Shown one piece after another: positions 15,903 to 26,800 of a stretch of 64,000 nt of DNA (within the stretch, counting starts at the first letter, position 1; every line of letters begins with the position of its first letter). This DNA comes from a virus: positions 1-64,000 of IMG/VR virus record IMGVR_UViG_3300001473_000094; one strand, 5' to 3'. Under the pieces are notes generated by a model, which saw nothing but the letters and a program-made list of their open reading frames with translations, was not told where the DNA came from and did not search any database. The position numbers and the translations under genes were made by a program.

Positions 15903-16440
15903 CGCCCTAGGCGACGACCTTGATCTGGACCTGACGGACAACACCGTTTCGGAGGGCATGGGGCTGCTGAAGTCCGGCGTTTACGACGCCGTCAGCAAGA
16001 AGCCGGAGTGGAAGAAGACCTCGAAGGGGAGTGGCAAGATGCTCGTCATCGTCTTCGAGGACCTGAAAGGCATGGGTCAGATCACATTTCGCTTTAACGT
16101 GATGAACGCCTCGGCCGACGCGCAGAAGATCGGGCGTGATCAGCTCAAGACGTTCCTGACGCATGGTGGCCACCCGAACCCTGACCGACCCCTCTCCGGG
16201 TATGGGCTGGATGCAATGGAAGGGCTGAAGGTCCGCATCCTCGTTGATGCGGATGGGACCTACACAAAGGACAACCAGACGCGCGTCAGCTACGCGATCA
16301 AACGGTTCTCTGAAGTCGACCCCAATGTGCCGGCAGCAGGCCCATCACCAATGGCCAACGCATCGAACACCGAAAACGTCGTCTCGATGGGTGCGGCCAA
16401 AGGCGCCAACAAGCCTCTGGACGACGAAATTCCCTTCTGA
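15886..16440 (+). CDS. SSB-like protein (DUF669 type)
   Basis: The 184-residue protein starts at ATG 15886 inside the 3' end of the ATPase gene, with a purine-rich GGAAGAGAGAG site. The core (about 20-145) is beta-rich and OB-fold-like; the C-terminus is variable and ends in the acidic tip DDEIPF, typical of single-strand-binding proteins that recruit partners. DUF669 proteins occupy the same position next to Sak4 ATPases in other phages. It would coat ssDNA during annealing and replication. A strong terminator follows at 16464. Confidence 0.78.
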   Translation: MNTMNDALGDDLDLDLTDNTVSEGMGLLKSGVYDAVSKKPEWKKTSKGSGKMLVIVFEDLKGMGQITFRFNVMNASADAQKIGRDQLKTFLTHGGHPNPDRPLSGYGLDAMEGLKVRILVDADGTYTKDNQTRVSYAIKRFSEVDPNVPAAGPSPMANASNTENVVSMGAAKGANKPLDDEIPF

Positions 16441-16463
16441 CGGGACTCCCACCGTCAGATACA

Positions 16464-16507
16464 GGGAGCGGGCACAATCCTCCCATACTGCCCGCTCCCG
16501 CTCTTTT
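16464..16507 (+). terminator. Rho-independent terminator after the SSB-like gene
   Basis: GGGAGCGGGCA (16464-16474) pairs perfectly with TGCCCGCTCCC (16489-16499), and CTCTTTT follows. It lies between the SSB-like gene and the next rightward gene, so expression of the nuclease pair may depend on read-through. Confidence 0.8.
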
Positions 16508-16521
16508 CCCCAGGATGAGTG

Positions 16522-16908
16522 ATGGCCAATCCGCTCACGGATGATCCCGTCTTCAACAGCGAGGTTTCCATGATCGGGAAGCTTACCGGAAACAAACATC
16601 TTCCCATCGAGGTGGTTGTTTCGACGGCGAAGTCCGATCTCCAGAAAGCACTTGAGAACGCCCGTCGTGCTCGGTGGAACGAGACCGCCCCACGAGGCCA
16701 GAAGGCCAGCAAGTTGGAGACGGCCTTCATGGCCAAGCACCTCAAGGATTGCACGACAGCTCAAGACGTTTTGGCCAACGCAATCCGGGATCACGTCGGT
16801 GGAGCTGTGAGCGGCATTAAGACGAAGAACAAGGGGAGGGTGATGATCTACGAGAGCCTCGACACGCTGAAGGCGGCTCTCGAACTGGCCAAGGAGCGTG
16901 AGGTTTGA
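16522..16908 (+). CDS. Hypothetical protein before the exonuclease
   Basis: The 128-residue protein starts at ATG 16522 (GTG 16519 possible) with a CAGGA site. It is helical and basic, with a conserved-looking middle (KAL, ARRARWNE, HLKDCTTAQDVL). Its stop overlaps the TTG start of the exonuclease gene. No family recognised. Confidence 0.55.
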   Translation: MANPLTDDPVFNSEVSMIGKLTGNKHLPIEVVVSTAKSDLQKALENARRARWNETAPRGQKASKLETAFMAKHLKDCTTAQDVLANAIRDHVGGAVSGIKTKNKGRVMIYESLDTLKAALELAKEREV

Positions 16909-17726
16909 AGCTCTACATCAAGGATGAAAATCTGGAGCCCTCCCTTGGCCTCTACCACGAGCCCGAGAAACCGTGGACAGGTCAACGCACCATCAGCGCG
17001 TCCATGGTTGGAGACCCTTGTGACGCCAAAGTGGCTCTCAAGTTTCGCTCATTCCCGGCATCACCGCCGACAGCCAAGCTGGAGAGGACATTTCGGCTTG
17101 GCCACGCCATCGAAGATCTAGTGATCAAGGATCTCAAAGGAGCCGGATGGCCAGTGCGCCACACGGACCCGGCCAATTTCGACAAGCAGATCAAGTTCAC
17201 GGGGTGGCACGGGCACGTCAAGTGCTACGTCGACGGGATCATCGAGTGGGACAACACGCTCGAAGAGGTTCTCGAAATCAAGTCTGCCGACGATAAGAGC
17301 TTTAAGGAGATGGAGAAGAAGACCATCGCCGTGGCCAAGCCAAACTATTTTGATCAGGCGGTGATGGCAATGGGGCTCAGTGGCATGAAGTCCTGTGTCT
17401 TCGTCATATTCAACAAGAACACGTCCGAGTACCTATGCGAGCGTGTGCAGTTCGACCCCGAACGATGGGAGATGTTGAAGATCAAGATCGACCGCATCCT
17501 GCAAGGCGATGTCGAAAAGATCAGCGACGACAAAGACAAATGGCCATGCGTTTTCTGCGAGGTCAGGGCCTCGTGTTGGGAAGGGCTCGTTCCCGAGAAT
17601 CCCGAGTGTCATCACTGCATGTTCTCTTATCCCGATGCGAGCAAGGGCTTTTACTGCCTGCGCCACGAAAGACCGTGCACCTCTGTGTGCAGCGACTTCA
17701 CCCCCTTCAAGCCAAGAGAAAAGTGA
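16905..17726 (+). CDS. Cas4/RecB-like PD-(D/E)XK exonuclease
   Basis: The 273-residue protein starts at TTG overlapping the upstream stop. Nuclease residues are visible: Glu70 (GHAIEDL), Asp110 (CYVDGII), Glu124-x-Lys126 (LEIKSAD) and the following YFDQA motif. Cysteines at about residue 39 and in a C-terminal cluster (CVFC...C, CHHC...C...C...C) would fit a Cas4/AddB-type iron-sulphur cluster or extra zinc site. It probably resects DNA ends for the Sak4/SSB annealing system. A terminator follows 60 nt downstream. Confidence 0.8.
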   Translation: MKLYIKDENLEPSLGLYHEPEKPWTGQRTISASMVGDPCDAKVALKFRSFPASPPTAKLERTFRLGHAIEDLVIKDLKGAGWPVRHTDPANFDKQIKFTGWHGHVKCYVDGIIEWDNTLEEVLEIKSADDKSFKEMEKKTIAVAKPNYFDQAVMAMGLSGMKSCVFVIFNKNTSEYLCERVQFDPERWEMLKIKIDRILQGDVEKISDDKDKWPCVFCEVRASCWEGLVPENPECHHCMFSYPDASKGFYCLRHERPCTSVCSDFTPFKPREK

Positions 17727-17785
17727 GAGGAGGCATCATGTAGAAAAAGCTGCCCCGCAATGCGGGAGCGTTTAGCTCGTTCAGG

Positions 17786-17815
17786 CCCCAATCGCTACGC
17801 GGCGGTTGGGGTTTT
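17786..17815 (+). terminator. Rho-independent terminator closing the recombination operon
   Basis: CCCCAATCGC (17786-17795) pairs with GCGGTTGGGG (17802-17811) with one G-T wobble, followed by TTTT. It sits between the convergent exonuclease and giant-protein genes and stops rightward transcription. Confidence 0.8.
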
Positions 17816-20800
17816 CTATTCGAAGCCCCCGTCCTCGAAGCCTCCACCCTCGAAGGCTGAAGAGCGCGATCCTCTTCCTCGCTTTCCTGCTGGTGCCAGC
17901 TTCTCAACGATCATGTCCCGGATACCACGTTGGCCACCAAGAACGGGGATGCGCTGGAAGATTTCGCGAGTGGCCTGACGTTCAGGGAAGGTCTTCTCAC
18001 CGGCGCCGAGACCAGCAAAGCCACCACCTTTTTCGTCCAGCGCGCCTTGCAGGACGTGCATGCCGGAGATAGCCGTTCCAGCCGAGGGGCCGAACACAAC
18101 GCTCATCATACGAGACACACCATACTGGCCGTTTTCGGCTTGCTGCGCAGTGTCTGTCAGCATCGAGGCAAAGAGGCCAAGTCCAGCGGCCGTCGAGAAT
18201 CCAGAGATCAGTTGGCCGGCTGCGGCGTCGAGCGTCTCACGGTCGGCAATGTTTTCGAGAAGACCAAAGCCCTGCTCATAGGTGTCGTCCATGAGAGGAA
18301 ACTCGCGCAGTATCTTGCTCATGGACCGGTCGCCCGGCGCGCGCTCATTTCCTTCTTCGCCGCCACGCGCTCGGATGTTGTCGTGAAGGAAGTTCACGCC
18401 GATCCCCATCATGGGAAGAAGGCTCAGGAGATACATGGCCCGGTTGGTGTTTCCGGTTCCACTGATATCGCTCAGGTCCAGGGGTCGTCCCTTAAGGTCG
18501 TTGATGGCCAAGCGAATGTCATCGTAAAGAACCTCCTTGGCCATGCGCTGCATCATCAGGGGGAAGCTCTTGAGCTGAAAGATGACGGCACCCCATGGCA
18601 TCTGAGCCCACTGCGGAATCTGATCCGGGTTGGGAGAGAAGACGGCGTCATCGACAAAGCGGGTCATTCCGATGCGGACTGCATCGCTGCCGGGGACAGT
18701 GCCATCAAGGTCAGCTTGCGAAATCAGTTGGCCACCACGGTCGCCACCGCCAGCACGGTCTTCAAGACCGTATCGTTTCAGGAAGCGCCAGTGGCGTTTG
18801 AACGTTGCGCTCTGTCGTGCGAGCGGACGAGAGGGATCAAAGAACCGGGTGTTGTTGGTCTTCATGATCGAAGTGTTGAGAGCCTCGAACGCAACACCAC
18901 TGGCCAAGCCCCGCATCTCGTCTGTCCATGGCGTCAAACCGATGGCGTTGAAGAAGGCTGACGACAGGCGGTTGGCCGGCGTGCCGTTCATGTAGGTCAT
19001 GCGGTTATGCAGAAGCGACTCTGACGCTGTCCCGATATTCTTCATGGCCTGACGGTAGTCCGGATCAGACATGTAGGAGGCCCATGCCTTCATGGCCGAC
19101 CTGAGTTCACCCGAGCGAACGATTGGGAGCATCGAGTCTCCCAGCGAGGAGATCACCGTGTAGCCAAGGAGTGTGACCGAATTGAAGGTACGGAGGGCTT
19201 TGGACGCTTCAACGCCAAGGGTGTTCGCGTCTCGAAGCGGACGGCGAGAAGCTACCTTCATCATGTTGTTGATGAAGTTCATGTCGCTCATCGTCAGCTT
19301 GCCCTTGGCCTCGCCACCCGTGTCTTTCAGGCCGTCAATGATGGCATCCACTCGGCGCTGATAGACAATGGAAGGACCGCCTCCCTTGCGGGCGTCAGGC
19401 ACGGCCATCGATAGGAGGTGGGCGCGAGCAGCTTTTTCACCAGATGCTTTGAAGATTGCAACGACATCGTCTGCCGCTTGCATTGCTCGACCTGGCGCCT
19501 CCTCGAAGGGCATAGGAAACTCTTCGATCATGGCACGCTCAACCATGCCGCCATCGGCATCGAAGACGAAGTCCTTGTGTTCCTGCGTGCGGCGACGAGA
19601 CAACAGCTCTGCGATACCCTCGCGACCCTTGGTGACGACGGCCATGTAGTCGGAGAAGCCGTGATTTCGGTGGCCAAATTTGTGAGCGAGTGACAGCCGA
19701 TGCGAAGCTTGGTCGACATACTTCACGAGGTAGCTTTCGAGATCGGACTCCAAGAAGGGCCGGAGATCAGCAAGTGCCTCCGGATGCCGATCAAGTTCGA
19801 TCTTTCGGGATGCGTCGATGTTTTCGGCGGCGCCTGAATAGGACTGGCCGAAGTCATCATTGAAGAGAGCCTCGCCAGCCTCATCAGAAAGTGTCCGATA
19901 GACGTTCATAGCACGCGCCTTCAGCGTGTCTTCATCGACGGCTCGACCCGCTTTGGTCGCTTCGATGCGGTAGTACTTGACGAGTGCGTCTTGGAACTTC
20001 TGGGGGTCTCGGCGAATGGCCATCGACGACCAAATCTGCGGAAAATAATTGGGGCCGCGCGATCCCATCATGACGCCCGCATCGGTAAGGTCAAAGAAGA
20101 TTTGGCCCATCGTGTCCCGGATGGACTTCAGGGCCTTGGCCTCGTCGGCCGATAGGCGAGCGGCCAAACGCGGGTTGGAAGGCTCCTGAAGAGCACGCAG
20201 TATGCGGTCCCAGCTTTCGACCTTATGGTCGCCTTTAAGAGGATTGGCGTCTGTAAGCCAACGCCTGCCAGGGCTCGGGGCGTCGGAAAGGCTACGGATC
20301 ATGGCCAGGGGGCCGGGCTTGGACTTCGATCCAAAAAGACGACGCGCAAAATCCTGGGACACGTTTGGCCAGTGGGTCTGGAAGAAGTCGGCAAGTTGGT
20401 TAAGTCCGCCGGAGCGAAGCACCTGCGAGTTCAGGCCGAACCATTTGTGGCGAAGCCTAATGCCTTGTGACAGGTCCTCGCCGGTAGGCTTTCTGTTCCG
20501 ACCAAATCGCAGCAGCCAGTTGACCGTACCCTGATCAGGGGCGGACTTTGCAATCTTGTACGATGGCGGAGCGCTGAAGGTGGACAGCGAAGTCGAAGAC
20601 GCCAAAAGGTGGGATGTCATCGTGTGGCCAAGTTCACCGACTGCGCCCTCTTCGGAGAGAGCTGGAGCGTGGAACAGGTTCGGCGAACTGAAATCCTCGA
20701 TGGGCTTGGTCGGGGAGAATGTCTTCGTAACATAGCCCTGCGCGTCCACCATCGAAGCGAATCCCATCGTGGAAACCACGTCAGATGGATCGAGGTTTTT

Positions 20801-23800
20801 TGAACGGCCAACCGAGGCGAAGGCACTGAAGAGCTGTGCATTGGTCATGCCGGGCCGGACTAGGCCGACGACCTGATCCAAGGCTTCTTCCCACTGAGCG
20901 TCGAGGTCGCCATCATCAAGGGCTTCTCGGACGCCAGTGAAGAAGGAGTTGAGCGAAAGCTCGTTTTGTACCTCGGCCATCTGGAAAGCCGTGTTGGAGG
21001 ACTTGCCCGACTTGATGGCCACAACAGAAAAGCGCGGTGGCTCAACCGCGTCCGAGAGGGTTGTCAGGTGATGGTCGAGAGCTGCGCGGCTGGCCTGCCG
21101 CTCAGTCTCCGTTCCACGGTTCAGGTGATCGAGAAGCCGGTTGGCCGTTTCGACGGTATCGCGAATGACGGGGTCGTCGGCGTGGCCATCGAGAACGAGG
21201 CGGAGATAGGGCCGAATGTAGTCGATGGCTGAGCGTGCGATGTTGCCCTCGCTGTCGACGAGAGCGACATCGTCAAAGCCTTCTCTGGCCATAGCGTCTG
21301 CGGACGCACCGGCACGCGCAATGCCGGAGGAACCGGTCGGGACCTCAGCCGCCTCCAAGAAGGTCATGTTGGAGAGTGGCGAGCTGCCGGGCTGAATACC
21401 CTCTGCCCTTTCGAACATGTCGTTGAAGTAGGTGAGGCGAGCCATTGCGTTGCGGGCGTGCTTGCCTCGCACGAGACCGTTCACAAGGTATCCCGCTCTG
21501 TCCAGAAGCTCGCTGGCAAAGGGGCGAATGGAAGGGTCGATGTCGATGCCGCCCGTCGGGTCGAGTATGGCCTCAAGAAGCTCGGCCGCATCGTCTTGGT
21601 CGAAGCCGTTCTCCGATGCCCGGCGAAGAAGTCGAGGCTCTGTGTCGAACAGAACATTCGAGATGTCCTTGGCCAAGCCGTGCGGTGGTTCGGCGCCGGT
21701 CAGTTTGGCGCTGATGGTACGAATGGTACGGCGAAGCCCCTGCCATTCCTCGGTGTTTGGCGTGAACATGGGGCCGACCGGGGCATCATTCGCACGCGGA
21801 TCGGCAATTCGGGCAAGCCGGTACGCCAGCGTTCGGCCGACATATTCCCCGTCGCGCTTGCGATGGAATTGGACTGACAGGAGGTCCTTCATCTGAGGCG
21901 TGGTAGATGCGGGAATGCCGGCCTCTGCCATTGTACCGATGCCTTCCTCCAGCTCCCGGCGAACTGCGAGGTTGACGGTGGGAGATACGGGGGAAAGGCG
22001 GACCTGATCGGGGCGCACACCGGCAACGTCAGCATCTACCGTCGGGTCGCCCGACAAAAGCTTGTAGCGGATTTGTCGAATCCCCTTTGCCGCCTCTTCC
22101 GGCGGGTTTGCCTTGATGCCCTCGACGCTTTGAGGGGCTTTGAAGTCAATGGCCAAAATCTCATCGGCAACCTGAGGCTCACCGGTTTGCGCGAAACGAT
22201 CGATAAGCTGTGCGGCATCGACGGTCTTGGGGGACGCGGCGACCGGAGTGTAGCCGCGTACTTGTTCTATGCCCGCAAGCCGCTCTTTGGCTTTGGCGTA
22301 TGCCTGCCTCTTGAGTTCTTCGTGAATGTCTCTCTTGACCTTGGCCACTGACGCCACGTTCTCGCGCCGTGCCCGCTCCGCCTGAGAGCGTGACTTTGCG
22401 GCCCTATGCCGCCGGGTGAGCTTATCCATCTCCGCGTCATCGGTAATGACCTTCACTTGGCCATTGTTTCGCGAGCGGATGACGATGCCTTTCGAGCCGT
22501 CGCTTTCTGCGATCAGGTCAGTGATCGTCCAGTCCATGCGTTTTTCGTTTGCAGGGATGGCTGCGGCACCCTTGGTGTATCGGAGTTGGTCGCCAACAAT
22601 CAGGTTGCTGAAGCGGCCAAGTGCCAGCTCCGGGACTCGCGTTCCTTCGACCTCGCGCGCCAGGTCAACGCCACGAACTGGAAGGACACCGCTCTCGGTG
22701 AATGATGTGTTGATCGCCGTCTGCATGTCGTCGAGCAGTTTGGCCAGTCCCGTCTCTGTGTCGTCTCCACCCGTGTAGGCTTTGCGGAGGACCTCCATCC
22801 GGGCTTCGTTCGGAACGTAAGCTCCGCCGGCATCGGCAATGTCTGCGGCAGATGCGGCGCTGATCGCGTCAACGCTGTCGTTACTCAGATCGACCGAGTC
22901 AAAATCCTTTCCGGCATGGGCGCGGTTCAGGCGTCGAAGAACCTTCTTGGCACGCGCAATGATGGCGTATGGGCTGTCTTCGAACGGAGCGAGGGCACCA
23001 CCATCGAGGCGAGAGAGCATATCGAGCTTTTCACCCTTCGCCTTGGCCACGCGGCGGAGATAAGCTTGGCGCTCTTGGCCGGTAAACGCCTTGCCGACGA
23101 TGAGCTGATGCGTTGCTCGGTATGCGTCCTCAAATAGCTCCGCACTTCCTGTGTCGTTCGCCGATTCCCACAGACGACGAACATCAGAGACATCGTCATA
23201 GACGCTCTTGTAGTAGCCGATCTGCCGGCCGCGAGATGGATCGCCGAGGGCCTTCAGGTCCTTGATGCCCATCTCGTAGTAGGGGAGGCGGAAATCTACG
23301 CGGGCAGGCACGTCTGCCTGCCCGCTGTCGAGTCCAACAGACACGTCAGCATCCGGCCCCCTCAAGTCGGGCGACGTGTTCGTCAGGGACTCAACGCGGG
23401 CCGCGCCATTCTTGATGGCGGCAGCATCGTCGGCGATTCTCTCGACTTGCTCGGTCGGCAGGACCTTGGCAAAGAGGCGCTCGACCTCGGGGTCGATGGC
23501 GGTAGAGCGGCCAAGGAGTGTGTCGAAAAGACCTTTGATGTATTTGGCAAACCTCTGCCAAATGGCAGGTGCCTGGGCCTCCGGGATTTGGCCAGTGGCC
23601 CAGCGAGCAAACATCTCAGCGAAAAGCTCTGCGGGGCTGTCAAAATACTCGCGAGCCTGTTTGGCCAGAGAGCCTTCACCGGTAACTCCAAGCACCTTAC
23701 CGACGTCTTCACGCGAATGGACATTGTCAGCCATCCAGCCCCAGAACTCCGCACGGTCTTTCGATCCGAGGAAGTTGAGATGTGCCCAATGGCCGACCTC

Positions 23801-26800
23801 GTGAAAGAAGGTGTGGTGGACCGGAGTAATCTTTGATCTGGCTGTTCCGTCGGCAACCTTCTGGCCGATGAAGATCGTGCCCAGATCGGCGTCGTAGCTG
23901 GCAGGAGACAGGCTGTCTGCGCCAGCTTTGCTCCCGAGCGCAACTTGGGGGGCCTCTCCATTGGCCAAGCGGTTGACGAGGGCCACCATCGGTTCAACAT
24001 CTGAGATGGGCAGTTTGGCAAAGACGGTGTGGATTTGCTCAATGGCTTCATCCCGAACAGCCATTGGTGCGCGAATGCCATATGGCGCCACCTCGGCTTC
24101 GATCTCCGAGATTGCCCTCATGATCTGGTACGTGTTGTTGTCTGTCGCGCTGACAGGCAGGCGCTGCATGGCAAGCTCAAGATTGGAGAGGTCGCGGAAC
24201 GTGAAGCTCTCGTCGAGCGGCCTGAGGGCGGCGCCTCGATTTGGCGTTTGGGCAAGTTTGCTGTTTAGGTCAGAAACCAATTCGGCCAAACGAGGCGAGC
24301 CCTGCGTGGATGCGATGGCATCAGCGACATCGTCCAGATCAACAGGGCGCTCACGACCAGCGCCTTCCAGAGCTTTCCCTGAACTGCCGGGCTTTGCCTT
24401 CCCGTCGATGGGGAGGCCCTTCTGTTTGCGGTAGCCAATCTCATTTCGTTCGACCGAGTCGGGAAGATACTCGTACTCCCACTCATCGATCTTGCGCGTT
24501 CCGAAGATATCGCGAGTCGACTTGCCGGCCTCAACCTGTGCCCGGCTTGGCGCGATGACGCGACCGGTCTTCGGGTTGTGGAAGAACAGGACCTGATCGC
24601 CCTTGGTCAGAGGAGGCAGGTTGCCCAGAGGTTGCGCGGAAGGAGATGCCTTGAAGAATGAGGCGAGCGCTTCGAGCAGATCATCGAAAGGTACGCTCTC
24701 ATCATCAAGAAGCGTGTCAATGTCGGGGGACTTGGCGGCGGGCGCAGAGTTGGACGAGGACGACTTCAGGGCTGCCGCAACATCGGACAGAGACCCTCCT
24801 TCAGAGGGCTGTGCACTGGAAGCCTGCCTAGACCGTGTGGGTTTGGAGGAGGAGAGCTTTGCCATTTCGACAAGGCTGACCAACTCTTCGGGCATCGCGG
24901 CGCCCTTTGGGATTTTCAGGCCCCCTTCAGCGTAAGCGCCTCGCCAGTCGGCATAGACCTTTCCCGAACGACCAGACACGAAGAGGACATCATCTCTCTT
25001 GGGCTTGGCCGCTGAATCGACCACAGCAACCCGGCCATTGCTGAGGAAGGGTTGAATAGACGAAACCAGAGGATCACGCTGAAGTCCTCGAAGCATGGCT
25101 GCGGAAGGAGCGTCACCAGCCTCGGCGGCTGCTGCCATCTGATCGATGAGCTGCTTTCGCCTTTTGCGAGCGTCTGTTCCGCCTTCGGCGTAGGCGACAG
25201 CGCTGCGCGCGCGCGCCTGCGCCTCGGCCAAGCTGAAGCGGCTGGGGTCAGGGACCTCGCCGGTGATCGAATACTCCGCATCAGTCTCCGGGTTGAACGT
25301 TCGACCGCGACGCAAGAGGGATTGGATACGCACGCCAGGAAGGAGCTTGCCCTCCTCGTCCACCATCGGAGAAGCCTGATCGACGATCCGGCCAGACTTG
25401 GAGGCCATAGGATCGTGGGGGGTGCGTTCGCGCTGATAAGACTGAGATCGTGCGACCAGCTCGTCTTGGAGGTCTCCCAGCCGGCCCTTGAAGCTGGGTG
25501 CATTGAAGATGGTGTTACCGACTTGCGGCATATCGCCGGCTTTCTTGGCCGACGAGAAAACATCGACCATCGCGTCGATAGTGGCCGGGTCGGCCGCCTC
25601 ACCATAGTGCGCCATGGCAGCACGACGGAGAAACTTGGGGTTGTTAAGGAGGGTCGAAAGGTTGGCCTCCGTCAGGCCGCGCTCAGCGAGTTGTGGCTGG
25701 ACCGCTTCAAGAACACTGGCAACCTCGGTCAGGGTGCCGGTGTAGGTTTCCGAGGGACCGTTTGTCTTGGCGTGGGAGACGATATCGCTTTTGCGAATGC
25801 GGCCGTTGGTGCCCGTGCCGGTAACCTCATTGAGATCGATGCCACGACGTTCAGCTTCTTGAACGGCCCACTTACTGGCGTTGACGCCCTTGCGTGTGGA
25901 CTGGGTGACCGGAACCCTTGGCGGAGAAGGGGGTGTTGCCGGCTCTTCGGGCGGTTCGACAATGGCGACCGGTTCGGCAGACGGATCGGCGCCGGAGGCT
26001 TCCGCAGCCCGCTCGGCTTTGATGGCTTCAGCCTCGGCAGCGAGGCGATCATCGACTTGGGTTGAGGTAACCTGTTCGTCAGTCAGGGTTGCCTGTCTAT
26101 CTGGACCAATGGTTTCGTCGGTGCGGGCCGCGAGTGCACCGGTCTCACCGGCGACGACGGCCTCGCCTTGTGCAGTCTTTCGAGCGTCGGCGCGTGCCGC
26201 CTTGGTGCGCTCGGCGAGAGCTGCTCTCTGTGCCGCGCTGTCAATCGCGCCCTCTTCGTTGGCAACGTTGCGGCCTTGGTCAATGATCTGCCGGTTTGTC
26301 GAGCGTTCGAGGACAAAGTTCTCGACATCCTCAGGGGTTCCTCTCTCGACGATGGAAGCCAAACGCGCACGGTCGGACGCGATCTGTCCCATGAGATCGC
26401 GACCCTGAGCGATTTCATCCGGGTTGGGGCTGGCCAAGAGTTCGCGTGCAATGGCCTCTCGACTGGCCAGTTTTTGAGGGTAGCTCTTTGCCTCTTCGAG
26501 CGCCACGATCTCCCGCTGGGTCGTCTCAATCCATTCATCGATCGAGGCCACGGCTTCGGGATTGCTTTCCTCGATGCGGTCCCGCGTCAGATCGGCGAGG
26601 CGTCGGTGAAGAACCTGTAGGTGAGATTGAAGCTGGGTGACGCGACCGGCCAGCTCATCGTCTTGGGCTTTTTGTGCTGCTTCGGCTTCTGTGAGAACGG
26701 GGTCCGCGTTGGTCTCTTGTCCTTCTGCTTCGGCGATCCGCTGACGGAAGAGGTCCGGCTCGATCTGCTGGAGTTCTCGTAGACCTTGGGCACCGGTGTC